Assembly: GCA_000320605.2 (NCBI GenBank)
Contig: KB445805.1
Span: 546,818-610,817 of the forward strand
DNA length: 64,000 nt
Reading direction: 5' to 3'
Source of the DNA: Gelatoporia subvermispora B
Taxonomy: Eukaryota > Basidiomycota > Agaricomycetes > Polyporales > Gelatoporiaceae
Of this stretch, positions 23,428-34,890 are shown piece after piece (position 1 is the stretch's first letter; each line of letters starts with the position of its first letter). The notes under the pieces are model-generated. The model was not told where the DNA came from. It was given only the letters and a program-made list of their open reading frames with translations, and ran no database searches. Both the position numbers and the translations under genes were made by a program.

Positions 23428-24111
23428 CACAACCATGTATCCGACCGACGTATTTCCGATAGACACGTCACAACCCCTTTGCCATGTGGATATCGCGGCG
23501 GAGTCTCCATGCCATCTCTTCGCTTGTCCCGCATGGAGCACATATGCGTAACTGTTAGGGTAACACATTCACAATTGTAGCCTAATTTTGCTGTGTTGTT
23601 AGTGTTGCTCGAAGCATCCTGAATACCGCGCTATGAGTCTAGCTGGGTCTGAGAGCCCATAGACGTGAACAGATTGTGAGTGTCCTCACTATCATATCAC
23701 AGATTGCGACCGCACGCATGCGAAGTAAAGATCATGGCATTCGGCATTGCGTATGTTTTGCTGCCGAGGTCACGAGCACTATCATAGACTTGAGACAAGG
23801 CGGCTGTGTAAACGGCGCATCGGGCGTACCCGGCCCGGCTTGAGTATACGATTGATCATTGCAGCGAGACCCGGGGTCATCGATTCCTGCTTTCGAACCT
23901 GCCTTCGATCGTGACACAACGTCCATGCATCACGCCGAATCGCAACGTCAAGATACATGTTCCAAGACACTATACTATACTCTGTCATTCGTTTGAACGG
24001 TCAAAGTGAGGGATATCCAGGCAAGGCGAAAAGAACAAACACAGGCGTGACATGCAGGGGTCGACGACAAAGTGAACTGTAGTGTACTTGTCTTTATTAT
24101 CCTTTAGTACC
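23428..24111. other. 3' flank of unit B
   Basis: Stretch 23430-23560 is homologous to 18810-18930. The remainder shows only short frames. Zinc-cluster copy C ends just to the right. Confidence 0.45.
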
Positions 24112-24511
24112 TCAATCCGAGAGCAGTGCTCCTGTTGCACAATCTTCCCGGCCTCTTCTCTCGCATGTCTCATGGACGTTTCTCCGCGGTCGTCCTCCTG
24201 GCCTGATCGCCTCAAATATGCATAGGGCGGTACGATGCGCAGAAACGCATTGTCTGGGCACAGGGGACGTGATCAGTACACCTCAGGAAAGACGAGCTGG
24301 TGAAACAGATGCGGTCTACTGCTTGGGTTCTTCGCATGCAGCGGCATGTGTGACGCGGTAATCAATTGCAGATCGAGACAGTGGACTTACTCGCAGACAT
24401 CACCAATCCGAACACACTTTCGCTTTGCAAGTCGACACGGCTCACATGCTCCATACCTTGGCTCGGGTGTAGGCCTTGTACTTGGCGCGAGGCTGGCGGC
24501 ATCGCGGGTTC
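24112..24511 (-). pseudogene. Zinc-cluster family copy C, C-terminal exons only
   Basis: Two exons are readable: 24511-24391 (GTRDAASLAP, then PEPRYGAC and the C-x2-C-x6-C-x6-C half cluster) and 24253-24112 (CVSAHRTALC, then RPGGRPRRN and about 22 more residues to the stop at 24112-24114). The 137-base intron interrupts the same codon as in copy B. All six zinc ligands and the AT-hook-like motif are kept. No homologue of the IPEYIPG exon or earlier exons is found to the right, so this is either a truncated copy or a gene whose 5' part has diverged beyond recognition. The upstream acceptor is GTGAG just before 24511. Confidence 0.6.
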
Positions 24512-26114
24512 CTCACCCCGCATGCGGTGTGCGGTGTTACTACACGTGTCAAACAGCGGTGAGGACAGTTCTTCCATTGAAGCTTCCAGACAGGCCGAGA
24601 CTCGAGAATCCGTCGTGCTGTAACGGAAACACATCGCCACAGGTGCATCCACCATACAGCATTGAGCGGGATGTGGAATGAGGCAGGCAAAGCAACATGC
24701 GGGAAAGATCAAAAAGCGATCGGTGAACGTTTTTTCCGTTCATGAGTCGATTCTGGAGACATGCGTCAAACATGCTACTCGGAGCTGCGGACTTGCACGA
24801 AGCTGCAAAAAGGAAACCAAGCGCGCGCATCCCTCACGTGCTGCAGACAGATGTTCTTGAGCCCCGGAGCTGTGAAAATCGACATATAGTAGAAGGCCCG
24901 AAGTCGGACAACAACTTGCAAAGAGTTCGATCTGCATGTTGCCCGGCAAGCTCTCCACAGACTGCTACTTTTGCTGCTCATAGTGCTCAATGCTGTCACC
25001 CATTATACTTCGAGCACTCCATACAAGATGTGCTGGATGCATGTTGTGCGAGAACGCCCCGACTATCTTGGCCCGCTTCATATGTGTGTGCAGCTTCAGA
25101 GGATCGGCTTTACATGCCAGTCCCACTTGGCGGATATACAAGACGTGGTTCTCAAGGAATGTAAGTCTATCCAAACACGACTCTCGGGTGTTGCAGAACT
25201 GTGTGACAGCGGCATACGATGCCGAGAACACAGGTTGTATATGGTCATTCACGAAGTGAGGCAGGATGTAATCAAAGCGGGCAATTTGGCATCCTATGGG
25301 CGCGGAGGGCGACGTTCCGTGATAGCGGGCCAACTTCCAGGCGACAGCGTCCCTATCTGGGAGCGAACAGTGTGATTAGTCATGCAAGCGGGAACGATGC
25401 ACGGAGATAGTGACAATCGTTTTCGTATCTCTAGGCCTAAGCCTCGCACATAGGCGGACTCCCAAACCAAGACTCCAAGTTACGTGTTAGTAAGTGAGAT
25501 CTCAGGATCTCGAGGACGTATGCTGTTCACAATTGCACGAAAATGTCAGGTCAGACTTTCTGACTATATAACACCTTTTCTACATACTGAAAGCTCCTTG
25601 CCGTCGTCCAGATAGCACACACGCCACCATATTATTCATGCAGGGTCAAGACTCGTGCGCCGGATCAACCCGACTGTGAGCGATTTTGAACAGCTTATGC
25701 CCAGATATATGAACACAGCCGGAAGAATAGTGGCGGGTTCACTCTTGGCCATAGATGCGGTGAGATGAGTTAGAATGACATGGTGATCGGATCGCGCGTA
25801 CACAACGGGACGTTGACCGGAATGTTGGCCCTCGTTGGTGGTATGCTCGGTGAGAAGGCTCTGTGGAGCCGATGGACAGGTAATGAGCTCGCTCCGAGGA
25901 GATTAAGCCCGAGGTCAAACTTGCATGATGCGGCCCCACCTATTCTCTATATAAATCCCTCGTGCCGTTTAACTCTGAGTATACCTGAGCATAGTATTCG
26001 TCCATCACTCCCGTCCTTTTCACACGCACCTTATCCCTCATCCGCACTCGCTCTTCGAGGCTTTACCTCTTTATCACCTTCAAACCGAATTTCCCCAAAT
26101 CCGAAGTTGTCAGA
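24512..26114. other. Spacer between the zinc-cluster array and the DUF6533 array
   Basis: Overlapping frames of 70-140 codons occur on both strands at 24.7-25.4 kb, none with a recognisable domain. The last 200 bases are pyrimidine-rich and are the likely promoter of the gene at 26115. Confidence 0.4.
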
Positions 26115-27735
26115 ATGATCGAGGTCGGGTTCAACCACACAACAAGTGCCCTCGACCTACTGCACATCGCGTAGGACAATCGTTTTCAGTGAATAGCGAG
26201 GAGACCACACTCAAGCGCGCACACAGATGGCAGAGCAGATGCTATGTAGTGGCGGCTACTGGTACGTTTTGGGAAAATGTGACTTGGTCTCACGTCCTTA
26301 TCATGGCACCTCTTTGGTAGTACTCGTTATATATGACCAAATTGTCACTTTCTCGAGCGAGATCGAGTTTATATGGAATCAGAAGTTCAGCTACGTCTCT
26401 GCTCTATTCCACCTCAACCGCTGCACAGTCTTCGCGTGGGCTATCGTCTACGCGATGCGAACGTTCCTGCCATTGGTCTCAATGCAAGTGAGTATATAAT
26501 TCCTCAATAGGATGCAAATGCCTCATGGTCTGTACTGGACAGAGGTGCCGAATCATGGCCCTATTGATATGTGCATTCTGTGACCACTGATTATCACCAA
26601 TATATCCCGTCGCCCGCGCAGCTGCACCAACATTTATCTTGCACACACGATCCTAACTACAATGCTGGACTTTTACTGGGCAGGTGAGAGTGTAGTTTCG
26701 ATATCTATCAAATAATTTCACCCACTTGGCACAGCATTTTCGTCCCTTCGAGTGTACGCTTTGGGTGGTGGCTGGTTGTTGGCCAGTCTCATATGTGTCC
26801 TCAGCGGCGTACAACCCGTCGTGAATTTAGTGAGTCCCAGTTCTGTTCCTATATAATTTACAGCGTCCGAGCGGGCACCTCCAGTATGGATGCGTCTTCA
26901 GGTATATCATCAACGTCGATGTCCTGCCGATCTTGGGCACAGTATGCACCGTAGGGCTACCGATGACATCAATGGAGGCTCGCAATTGTTCGTAGGGCCT
27001 TGATTACGCGCACCGAGTGTACTCATTTCTGGGATAACAGATATAATCGGAAGCCGAGTTTGTACTATTGTGACCGATGCGGTCGTTTTAGTTCAGCTTT
27101 GGAGAAAAACATCTCTTCTGGAAAGAGGTGTCAACAGGCGATTCAAGCTATCTCGGCTGCAAACAATCCTCCACAGAGACAGTTAGTGACAAGGCGCGCT
27201 GCGTGGCTATAACGCTGAATCCATAATGCGCAGTATCTGTATATTTAATGTACGTCCATTGTGAATAGAAAATGGGGGGTATTACTGATGGCCTGAAGAG
27301 TGCTTTTGGTCCTGAATGCGTTGCAGATGGAGCTCTCGGACCTTGATGTTAGTCTTCTGCTTCGGCTCAGCTTCACGGTGCTCATGACAATCTCCCTCAC
27401 CCAGCTGTATTATCTAACATCTGGGTGCGTCTCCTCCATGCCTTGGAGTATAGCTGTCGTCATCGAGTCTGCGCAGCCTATCCTCGATCTTCATCTCTCA
27501 CTTTTTGCTCAACATACGTGAGATAGCGTACGCTTCAACAGACGAGTTCACTACCGGGTCCATTTCCGTTGCATTCGGAACTTCGAGTATGTGTTTCGCG
27601 CTACCTCGCAATAACAGTCAACGACAGCCGAGTCATACCATACGACTTGCCGAATTTACCAGCAGGGAAAACGCATGCTGCGAAAGCGGCATAGGATCTG
27701 TTGCAGTGGAGACGACTACGGAGCATTTCGATTGA
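26115..27735 (+). CDS. DUF6533-type multi-pass membrane protein, copy 1
   Basis: A family of basidiomycete membrane proteins of unknown function with about seven helices. Exon 1 (26115-26170) looks like a 19-codon frame followed by a stop, but its donor (GC then GTAGGA) joins to 26227 in phase. The joined protein reads MIEVGFNHTTSALDLLHIAW, then VVAATVLVIYDQI and EIEFIWNQKFSYV, the DUF6533 signature. Exon 2 is 26227-26261 and exon 3 26321-26487. Later exons read CTNIYLAHTILTTM, AFSSLRVYALGGGW, SRVCTIVTDAVVLVQLW, LLVLNALQMELSDLD and SSIFISHFLLNIREIAY, each matched in copy 3. The exon 3 to exon 4 phase does not close by the obvious donor, so this copy may have one lesion. The stop is TGA at 27733-27735. 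Confidence 0.7.
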
Positions 27736-27857
27736 ACTCCAGAGAGACTAGCACAGACATCTACCTAACGAAATTTATGTCGAGGGCGTCCTAGTACTTC
27801 ATTATTGCAGGTAGAAGCCGTGAGCACGAGCGTGCAAATCACTAATGGCCTGAAGAG

Positions 27858-28284
27858 CGCTTCTGGTTCTGAATGCATTGCAAATACTGCTCGCAGACGT
27901 TGATGTCAGTCTTCTCATTCGACTCGGCTCTGTTGTGTTCATAACGCATGTAGTTGTATCATCTCACATCTGCGTTCGTATCCTCCATGCCTTCGAGTAT
28001 AGCTGTCTTTGCTGAGTTTGCGCAGCCTGTCCTCTATCTTCATCTCACACTTCCTGCTCAACATACGCAAGATAGCGTACCCCCCCACAGGCGACTTGAC
28101 AAGTGGTTTCTCCTCCGCCGACGGCGGAACTTCGAGCATGCGTTTCGCGACACCTGGCGATAGCCCTGAACGACAGTCGAGACATATCACGCATCTCGCT
28201 GACTTCATCAGTAGGGAAAATAGAGACTACCGAAGCAGTACAGAATCTGTTGAGATGGGGATGACTACGGAGCAGTTCCATTGA
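27858..28284 (+). pseudogene. Duplicated last two exons of the DUF6533-type gene
   Basis: Repeats only the 3' end of copy 1: LLVLNALQILLADVD, a GTCAGT...GTATAG intron, then SSIFISHFLLNIRKIAY and a tail ending TTEQFH. Copy 1 has TTEHFD at the same place. Exon-intron structure is kept, and homology also covers about 30 bases before and 80 bases after. There is no upstream part, so it cannot make the full protein on its own; it could serve as alternative 3' exons for copy 1 if transcription reads on. Confidence 0.75.
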
Positions 28285-29049
28285 ATCCCTCAAAGACCGG
28301 CAGGAACATCTACACAACGAAGCTTATGTCAGAGGTGCCTCGATAGGTTCGTTCATTGTAACAGGATTGCAGATAGTGCCAGATAGTACCCGTCAACACG
28401 AGCATCTGAAAAATTGCGATTCGTGGTACATCATAGAATGAAAAATTCGTCGAACAGGCCCCGTATTCCTTACGGAGATCACTTTTTGACCTTGTTTTGA
28501 GACAGTTTCGACATGTGATGCGGGGGACATAGGTCGATACAACAGAGCTCTGCTCGAGGAGCATGAGCAAGGAGCGCTGTGTCATGCACGTATGTTGGCG
28601 TCCCAGCAGAAGACCAGCTGAGTGAAAGATATACTCCTTCAGAACGCTCGAGCGGCCCCGTTCGACCGCGCGCGTGATCGTATCTGACTAGGATATCGTC
28701 TGAACGCCCAAATGGCTGTGCGTCCCCTGTGCAAAAAATCTTGCGCAGACGCCCCCAACTAGCGTCTCTTCCGGAGCGTCGTGACTCTTACTGAATGGGT
28801 TCGCATCCGGGCAATTGAATGTCCCGACTAGTTAACAGTATCGCTGCCAAGGGTGCCACCTTGAGGTTTCTCCCTTCTGATCCGTGTTGACGGACATACG
28901 CGCGCCACCTCAGCTCATGATTTAACTCGCTGGCTCGAGAGGCATTCTAAAGCCTCTTGAATCTCGCATCTACGTAAGCTCATGACTACGACTGAACCTT
29001 CACGGGTACGATTCATTCAGGATAACCTCACAGTAGCCCAACTTGCTCG
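28285..29049. other. Spacer / promoter of DUF6533 copy 3
   Basis: No gene is supported. A minus-strand frame at 28310-28585 has no recognisable domain and overlaps the duplicated 3' flank. Confidence 0.45.
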
Positions 29050-30722
29050 ATGATCGACCTCGGATTCGATCCTACGACTGGTAACGTCAAAGTGCTTCAG
29101 ATTGCGTGAGGCGACATCCATGCGCAATATTTCCCAGATGGTAACTAATGCGAGTGCATATTCAGATGGCAGGGGAATTGCTATGCGGTAGCAACTGCCG
29201 GTACGCTTCAATCGCGCACAGTCAAATGTCCCACCAGCCTGATATTCGGTATTCCCTTGGTAGCGGTCGTGATTTATGACCATGTAATTACGATCTCGAG
29301 TGAGCTCGAATTCATCTGGAACCAGCGATACAGTTATGTTACCATCCTGTTCCATTTGAACCGGTGGTTGGTCTTCGCAGACGTTGTGGTCTACATATTT
29401 CGAAACTTTCTCCGTTCGGACGCTATAGTGAGTCTACGGTGAATCTGGAGACGGGTTCGCCTCATAGATCTGCTCAATCAGGGGTATGATACAGCGACAC
29501 CACGTACCGGCTTCGTAGACTGATCACAATTCGTCTGCAGTTGCAACGCGATTTACTTCACATACACGACCATGACAATATTACTGAACTTCCTATGGAC
29601 AGGTGAGATAATAGCTTCGATCGTCATGCGACACATTTTCACTTACATGACTACATGACAAAGCGTTCTCGGCGCTTCGAACATACGGCTTGTGCGGTGG
29701 CTGGTGGTTGACGGGGTTGGTAGGCATCCTCAGTTCCGCCCAGGTGCTCACGAATCTAGTACGCCGAACCTCACCCGAGTAGACGATCATGCTTGGTTGA
29801 TTAATTCCTCTAGTATGGATTCTTCTTCGCACGTTACAGCAGGATGCACGATCTGCCGGTCTTAGGTGCAGTGTGCATAGGGGAATCGGACTTAATACCA
29901 ACAACGGCTAGCAAACGTCCGTGTGTCTTTTTGGGTTGCGTGTTGTTTGACCTCACCTCTGACATGGCGCAGTGGCACTGAGCAGCAGGATTTGCACGAT
30001 CATAGCCGATGTGATCATTTTGGCTCACATCTGGCAGAAAACCTATTTCCTCAAGAAAGACGTCTGCAGGGGCTGTAGGTTGAGTCAGCTTGAAGTCATC
30101 TTGCAGAGAGATGGTTCGTCGAAACACGCGGTCGGACATACAAGCTACTGACGATGTGATGCATAGGAGCCGTGTATTTTCTGTGGGTGGATATGCGTTC
30201 ATCATAGATCCAGCATCCAATAACGATTGCATACTGATGATCTGAAGAGCGATCTTGATCCTGAATGCGCTGCAAATTGTGCTGCTGAGGATCGAGGTTA
30301 GTCATCTGCCTCGAACCAGTTACGATACACTCACAACAGTCCTCTTGATAGTTGTATTATCTAACATCTGCGTTCGTTACATCTTTTCCGAACCTGCAGA
30401 TCAAGTACTGACTTCGCACAGCTTGTCCTCGGTCATCATCTCACGCTTCCTGCTCAACATTCGTGAAGCAGCTTACGCGCCGATAGACGACTTCAATAGT
30501 CTATCTTTCTCCAGTCATTCGAGATTCCCAAGCTTACGATTTGAAACGCCTGGTAGCAGTATCGCCGAGCAGCCGAGTACTGTTACTCAGCTTACTGATG
30601 TTGAGATGAGCTGGGACGACGGAGACCATGAAAGGGGTAACGTAGGATCTGATGTCACTGTGAGGCGTATAATACGAGACTCTGAAGGAACGACCAGAGA
30701 ACTTCGGGTAATGAAGCAGTAA
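29050..30722 (+). CDS. DUF6533-type multi-pass membrane protein, copy 3 (intact)
   Basis: The best preserved member. Exon 1 starts MIDLGFDPTTGNVKVLQIA and joins at GC|GTGAGG to the exon at 29166 (WQGNCYAVATA), then VVIYDHVITISSELEFIWNQ. The donor after VSLR is the GTGAAT near 29439, which makes phase agree with CNAIYFTYTTMTI; the earlier GTGAGT does not fit. Further exons are AFSALRTYGLCGGWW, YGFFFARYSRMHDLPVLG, SRICTIIADVIILAHIWQK, AILILNALQIVLLRIE and LSSVIISRFLLNIREAAY. It ends in an acidic, Ser-rich cytosolic tail (WDDGDHERGN) and a stop at 30720-30722. The pattern of helices and the family motifs are clear; the molecular role of the family is unknown. Confidence 0.8.
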
Positions 30723-31005
30723 ATCAGTAATTCTGATAAATAGATGCGGTTGCTTGGAATGGCTCGCTGTGAAGCGGCGTTTAAGACGGCGAGTCTTCGG
30801 GATAGCCGAGTGGGACAAGCGACCGGGTAGTACCGCACAACAAAGCTGATAATGAAACGAAGCAGATTCCAGATATCATACATACATGAGACACCAATTC
30901 CTCTATCAATTTAGTAAATACCTGGAACTAGACATTTGAGATCTGAGCTAAGGACTGACAATGATACGTAAGAGCAGGCCATACATAACTAGAGTCCGGT
31001 AGCTT

Positions 31006-31625
31006 TCAGGAAGATGTGTTAGCGAAGGGCGGAATATCCACTACTTTGCCGACAATGTTGTAACGTTGCCTGCTTCAACAGTCAATATTTCAACAATGAA
31101 AGGAGTAAAGGACAACGCACGAGAAGAAGCTGTGCCAATCGTTGAGCGTCTTCAAATCGGCCTCCGACAGTGTGCTGTAGTCCGGGACAGCGTCCTCGTC
31201 CTTCAAACTCGACATGCCCAGAGCTCTTGAAGCATCCTTTCCACAGAAGAGGTTATACGCTTTGCCCTTTCCATACGTGTCGACTTTGCGTGTAACATCG
31301 AAAATGGTGCCTGTGCGGCGTTTGGTATCTCAAATAGGAGGTCGCACTAGACTCATGCAGCACCTTTGATTGAGACATAGATGGGCTTGGAGGGGTCTGA
31401 TCCGTCGAACTCCTTGAGCTGCTCGAGAGTGAAGGGGTCGTCCTTCGGCGGCTCGAGATCGGTCTTGGCTGGCTGCATGACGGTCTTTGCGTCCTTCTCA
31501 GCAGGCTGTTCGTCTGTAGAACTGCTCGTGGTAGTCGTGGCCGGTTTGGGAGGCGTGAAGAGTGATCGCAGGATGAAGACAAGAGGCAAAGCGAGGGCTA
31601 CGCTGACGGCGATCTTCGCGAGCAT
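31006..31625 (-). CDS. dap1: Dap1/PGRMC-type heme-binding protein (MAPR family)
   Basis: A membrane-anchored cytochrome b5-like protein that binds heme and supports P450 enzymes of sterol synthesis in fungi. Exons 31625-31364, 31310-31121 and 31069-31006 give 171 residues. The N-terminus (MLAKIAVSVALALPLVFILR) is a signal anchor. A low-complexity Thr/Ser/Pro linker follows, then the domain: FTLEQLKEFDG, PIYVSIKGTIFDVT, DTYGKGKAYNLFCGKDASRA and LNDWHSFF, ending RYNIVGKVVDIPPF. The two tyrosines of YGKGKAY match the heme-contact tyrosines of human PGRMC1. The start is the ATG at 31625; an in-frame GTG two codons earlier is not used. It is divergent to the API5 homologue, with about 640 bases between their starts. 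Confidence 0.93.
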
Positions 31626-32268
31626 GTTCACAGTTCACTTTGGACGACCGAGCGGCAAATGCCGTGCTTTCCGTGCGCGATGAGAGGATGGCGATGGGGT
31701 GAGATTGTTCCCAGATTGTCGTCCAATGGGAATGGGTCTGTTCGACGACGGAAACCGTTCAGTGTTCATACATTGTGCGCAAGCTCAAGAGAAACGAGGT
31801 GTGGTCCGGAAGACACAAAATCTAAGAGCTATGTAGATTCAGGCCACTCCAGCTCGCGACTAACTCTCGGGATTCCTCACAAAAAAAACGAACTTTGAAC
31901 TTGCTGAAGATAAGGTAGTCTCCATTTGAAGAAAGGCCTATAACCGTCTATCTGCATATATCGTTTCATTTGTTCTCAATGCGATCAAGCCGCGAAGACA
32001 AAGTTGCTGCATGTTCCTCCAGCGAGGAGGGACTCGTGCTTGCAGAGCGCTTTTCTTAATGGCATGCTTAGTCATCACGCCTTCTCCGACTAGGCTGCCT
32101 TGCCACAAGGCGGACTGAACTCTTCTTCCCATCTCGTCCTCCTCCTGGTGAAAGTTTTCAATATCCGTGACTCTTCCAGGGAGGTCTTCTCAAGCAGGAG
32201 CATTGGAAGAGCCAGCACTATTGCAGAAAGTGGCCATCATTGACGACTGTGGCGCTGCGCGAGGTACC
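31626..32268. promoter_or_regulatory. Divergent promoter of dap1 and the API5 homologue
   Basis: Both genes start within this 643-base interval and read away from each other. An A-rich run (AAAAAAAA near 31881) and pyrimidine-rich patches near 32140 are visible. No specific factor site is assigned. Confidence 0.5.
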
Positions 32269-34671
32269 ATGGAGAGCAGAAGTCTGGCCGACCAAGAGAA
32301 AGACATCAAGGAACTCTTGCGGCGTGTTGAAAGAACACCAATAAAGAACTCAAACTCGGTACGCACTGCCAGGGCTTGTCGTGGCGTGCTTGCTCATTTT
32401 CATGCAAAGCGCAAGGAAGTTCTCAAACGACTGATTGACCTCGCCCACTCCCCGCACGCAAGTCTGAAGATCATCGCAGCCACGAGCTTCAAGAATTTCG
32501 TCAAAGATTTTCCAGACCTTGAAGACGATGCAATTAATGCTGTGTACGACCTTTGCGAGGACCAGAGCAGCCAGGTGTGTACCAACCATCGCCTTTATCA
32601 TCTGGTCTTTTTCAAGAGCTCCTTGGTAGGTTCGCATCAAGGGCTACAACGCCATTGTGGAAGTCTCTCAAGTACAACCCAAGTGGGTGAAGCGAAATGC
32701 GGATGTACTCGTGCAGCTATTACAAAGTGGTGAGCATTTCGGTCGTTCCCCCATTGCCATAGCTGACCTGACGGATCCATGACTTAGACGAACCAGAAGA
32801 AGTTACATTTGTGAAACGAGCTCTGACACAACACCTTGACATGGACCCCGCCGTCACTCTCGGCGTCCTCTGCGACCAAATTGTACCACCAGATGAGCCT
32901 ATGGATGAAGAGGAGCAAGCAATACGTGACAAACTTCGTTCATTAGTCCTCGCGTTCATCACGATAGATGCGAAGCGCGCTATCGTTGAACGACATACCG
33001 CTTCTCCTGGAAGTGCCGCCGAGGAAGTACTTGCAAACGGGATGTTCAAGGTTGGCACGTGCGATCCAGTGTTTGCTTTATTGTTCTCACTGTGACTACC
33101 TAGGCGCTTTCCAAACTTACGGTGCCCGACGTCAAACTCATTATCGATGGATTGCTCCTTTCGTTATCCTCATTCAAGCCCTATTCTCAACGTGCTACTG
33201 AGCTTCTCAATGTTGTTCTCGAACGTGCGAAAGAGGCACTCAAATACGACCTACCACCAGGCAGCGAGCAGTCTTCGCTAGATTTCTCTCGAGGTTTCCT
33301 TGACCTCGCATCAGAAGTCGCCATCGAAAAACACCTTGCTTCACCCTCCCCTTTGCTTCGCCTGTATCATCAACAACTTATGCCCAAGATGACTATCATC
33401 CGCCTTACAGGAGACGCTCGCATATATGTCATCTCGAATGTCGCAAAGACACTTGCCGCATTGGAGGAGACATCTACTGCTGAGGAAGCCCCTTCTTCTG
33501 AAGACTTGCAGTTGCGAAAATTTTCGCCAGATATGTCTGTTGCGCTATTACAGGTGAGTGATAGGACTTGACATTCCAACTCACGTGACTTAGGTGGTAC
33601 CTCAGTTATTCTCAGAGCCTAGCCTGGGTGACTCGCGACCATGGGATGCTTGCCGAATCTTACTGGATGTATGCGTTCGAGTAAGTGACCTCTACTCTGG
33701 TTCATGACAGTCGCACTATTTGCTGAAACCATCACGCAGCGCAAGAAAGATTCGAATTGGACAGTACCATCGCATCTGGCGACGACATTACGAAGCATCG
33801 AAAGCTTGTTGGAAGCCGCAAGAGCAGAGGGAAAGGGAGATAGCTTGGAAGAGATCCAAAACCTTATCAGGGTTCGCAATGGGCCATCTTTCATTTTCGC
33901 TGCATGTGTCCAACGTTCGTCTCTTCTCTCTTTGAGCAGCCACTTCTCCCGCCCGCCGATAAGGCGTCCCCGGTGCCACCGCCATCACCGACACCAAGCA
34001 GTGATGTTGCGAAAGGTATGACCGCTAGCAATAACCCACCTAGGAACAACCCACCTAGGAACGAGCGCCGTATCATGAACGTCAAGCGCAAACCCACCAA
34101 CACCCAGCCAATCCCGCTCCCGCCCCGGCCACAGGTGAACACCATGATGTCCTCGCCGATTCTGCCACACACGGGCTCGTCCAATGGTATGCGCACCAGC
34201 ACAGCACGGCAGAACCTCCCGTATGCGCGCCAACGGACTACCACGACATCTTTGACCGGCTCGGCCTCGAACGGGCTGCAACACCCAGGCGATCGGAACT
34301 CACACCCCTCACCCCGTGCACGGAACGGATCTGCTGCCGCCGATCACGTCTCGAACACACCGTCTCTCCTTAGCCGACTCGCCTCGACCTCATCGAACGG
34401 GAGCGCCACGTCGCATCGCGGCACGCCCCCGCTCATTCCGGCCAAACGCGCACGCACAGAGTCCGCACCGGTCATCTCGCGCTCATGGCCCTCGCCGGAT
34501 CTGGATGCCATTCCCGCGGGCGGTTTCAGTATCCGGGGCGCAGCGAGCCGCAAGAACATGGAGGAAGATGATCGGCCGGCTCGGCCGAGCTCCCTCCTGG
34601 ACCGTATGCAGGGCGATGAGGACGGCTTTGACGCGGGTGGACGGAAGAGGAAGAAGAAGCAGAAGACCTAG
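32269..34671 (+). CDS. API5: API5 (apoptosis inhibitor 5) homologue
   Basis: A nuclear HEAT/ARM-repeat protein; in animals API5 blocks apoptosis and takes part in mRNA export complexes. Exons 32269-32574, 32630-32729, 32788-33050, 33104-33553, 33594-33680, 33740-33871 and 33940-34671 join in phase to 689 residues. Residues about 60-110 (NFVKDFPDLEDDAINAVYDL, then CEDQSSQVR) and the following VLVQLLQSDE and VTLGVLCDQI closely follow human API5. The helical repeat region runs to about residue 445. The last exon (about 245 residues) is disordered, rich in Pro, Ser and Arg, with PPRNNPPRN repeats, SLLSRL and SLLDRM short motifs, and a basic end RKRKKKQK that should act as nuclear localisation signal. 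The human C-terminus is also basic and disordered. The start MESRSLADQEKD is the first ATG matching the family. Confidence 0.92.
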
Positions 34672-34890
34672 CTGCGGTCTGCAAGTGTTTTGTTAGGAGT
34701 GGGTGTCATGCCTATCCGCTATTATCGCGGGAATGCCGTGCGTCGGAATGCAACAGTGCATTGTCTTTTCCGTTACACTGCCAGTGAGGTCGAGTTGTCT
34801 CACGCAACCGTCAACGGCAAGAAACGTGCGACTGCATTGGTGGACGTGCTGGATAATTTATGAAATTTTGCAATCACGATCGTTCCTGCT

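Noticed and set aside
16250..24511. Idea that the divergent gene pair is a homeodomain mating-type locus.
   Set aside because: No homeodomain is visible in either gene; the only DNA-binding signature is a Zn2Cys6 cluster with an AT-hook.
26115..29109. Conserved 19-codon open frames with stops (26115-26174 and 29050-29109) that look like upstream ORFs of the DUF6533-type genes.
   Set aside because: Each contains a GT donor two bases into the Ala codon, and joining to the next exon restores one protein in phase with the family motif. They are first exons.
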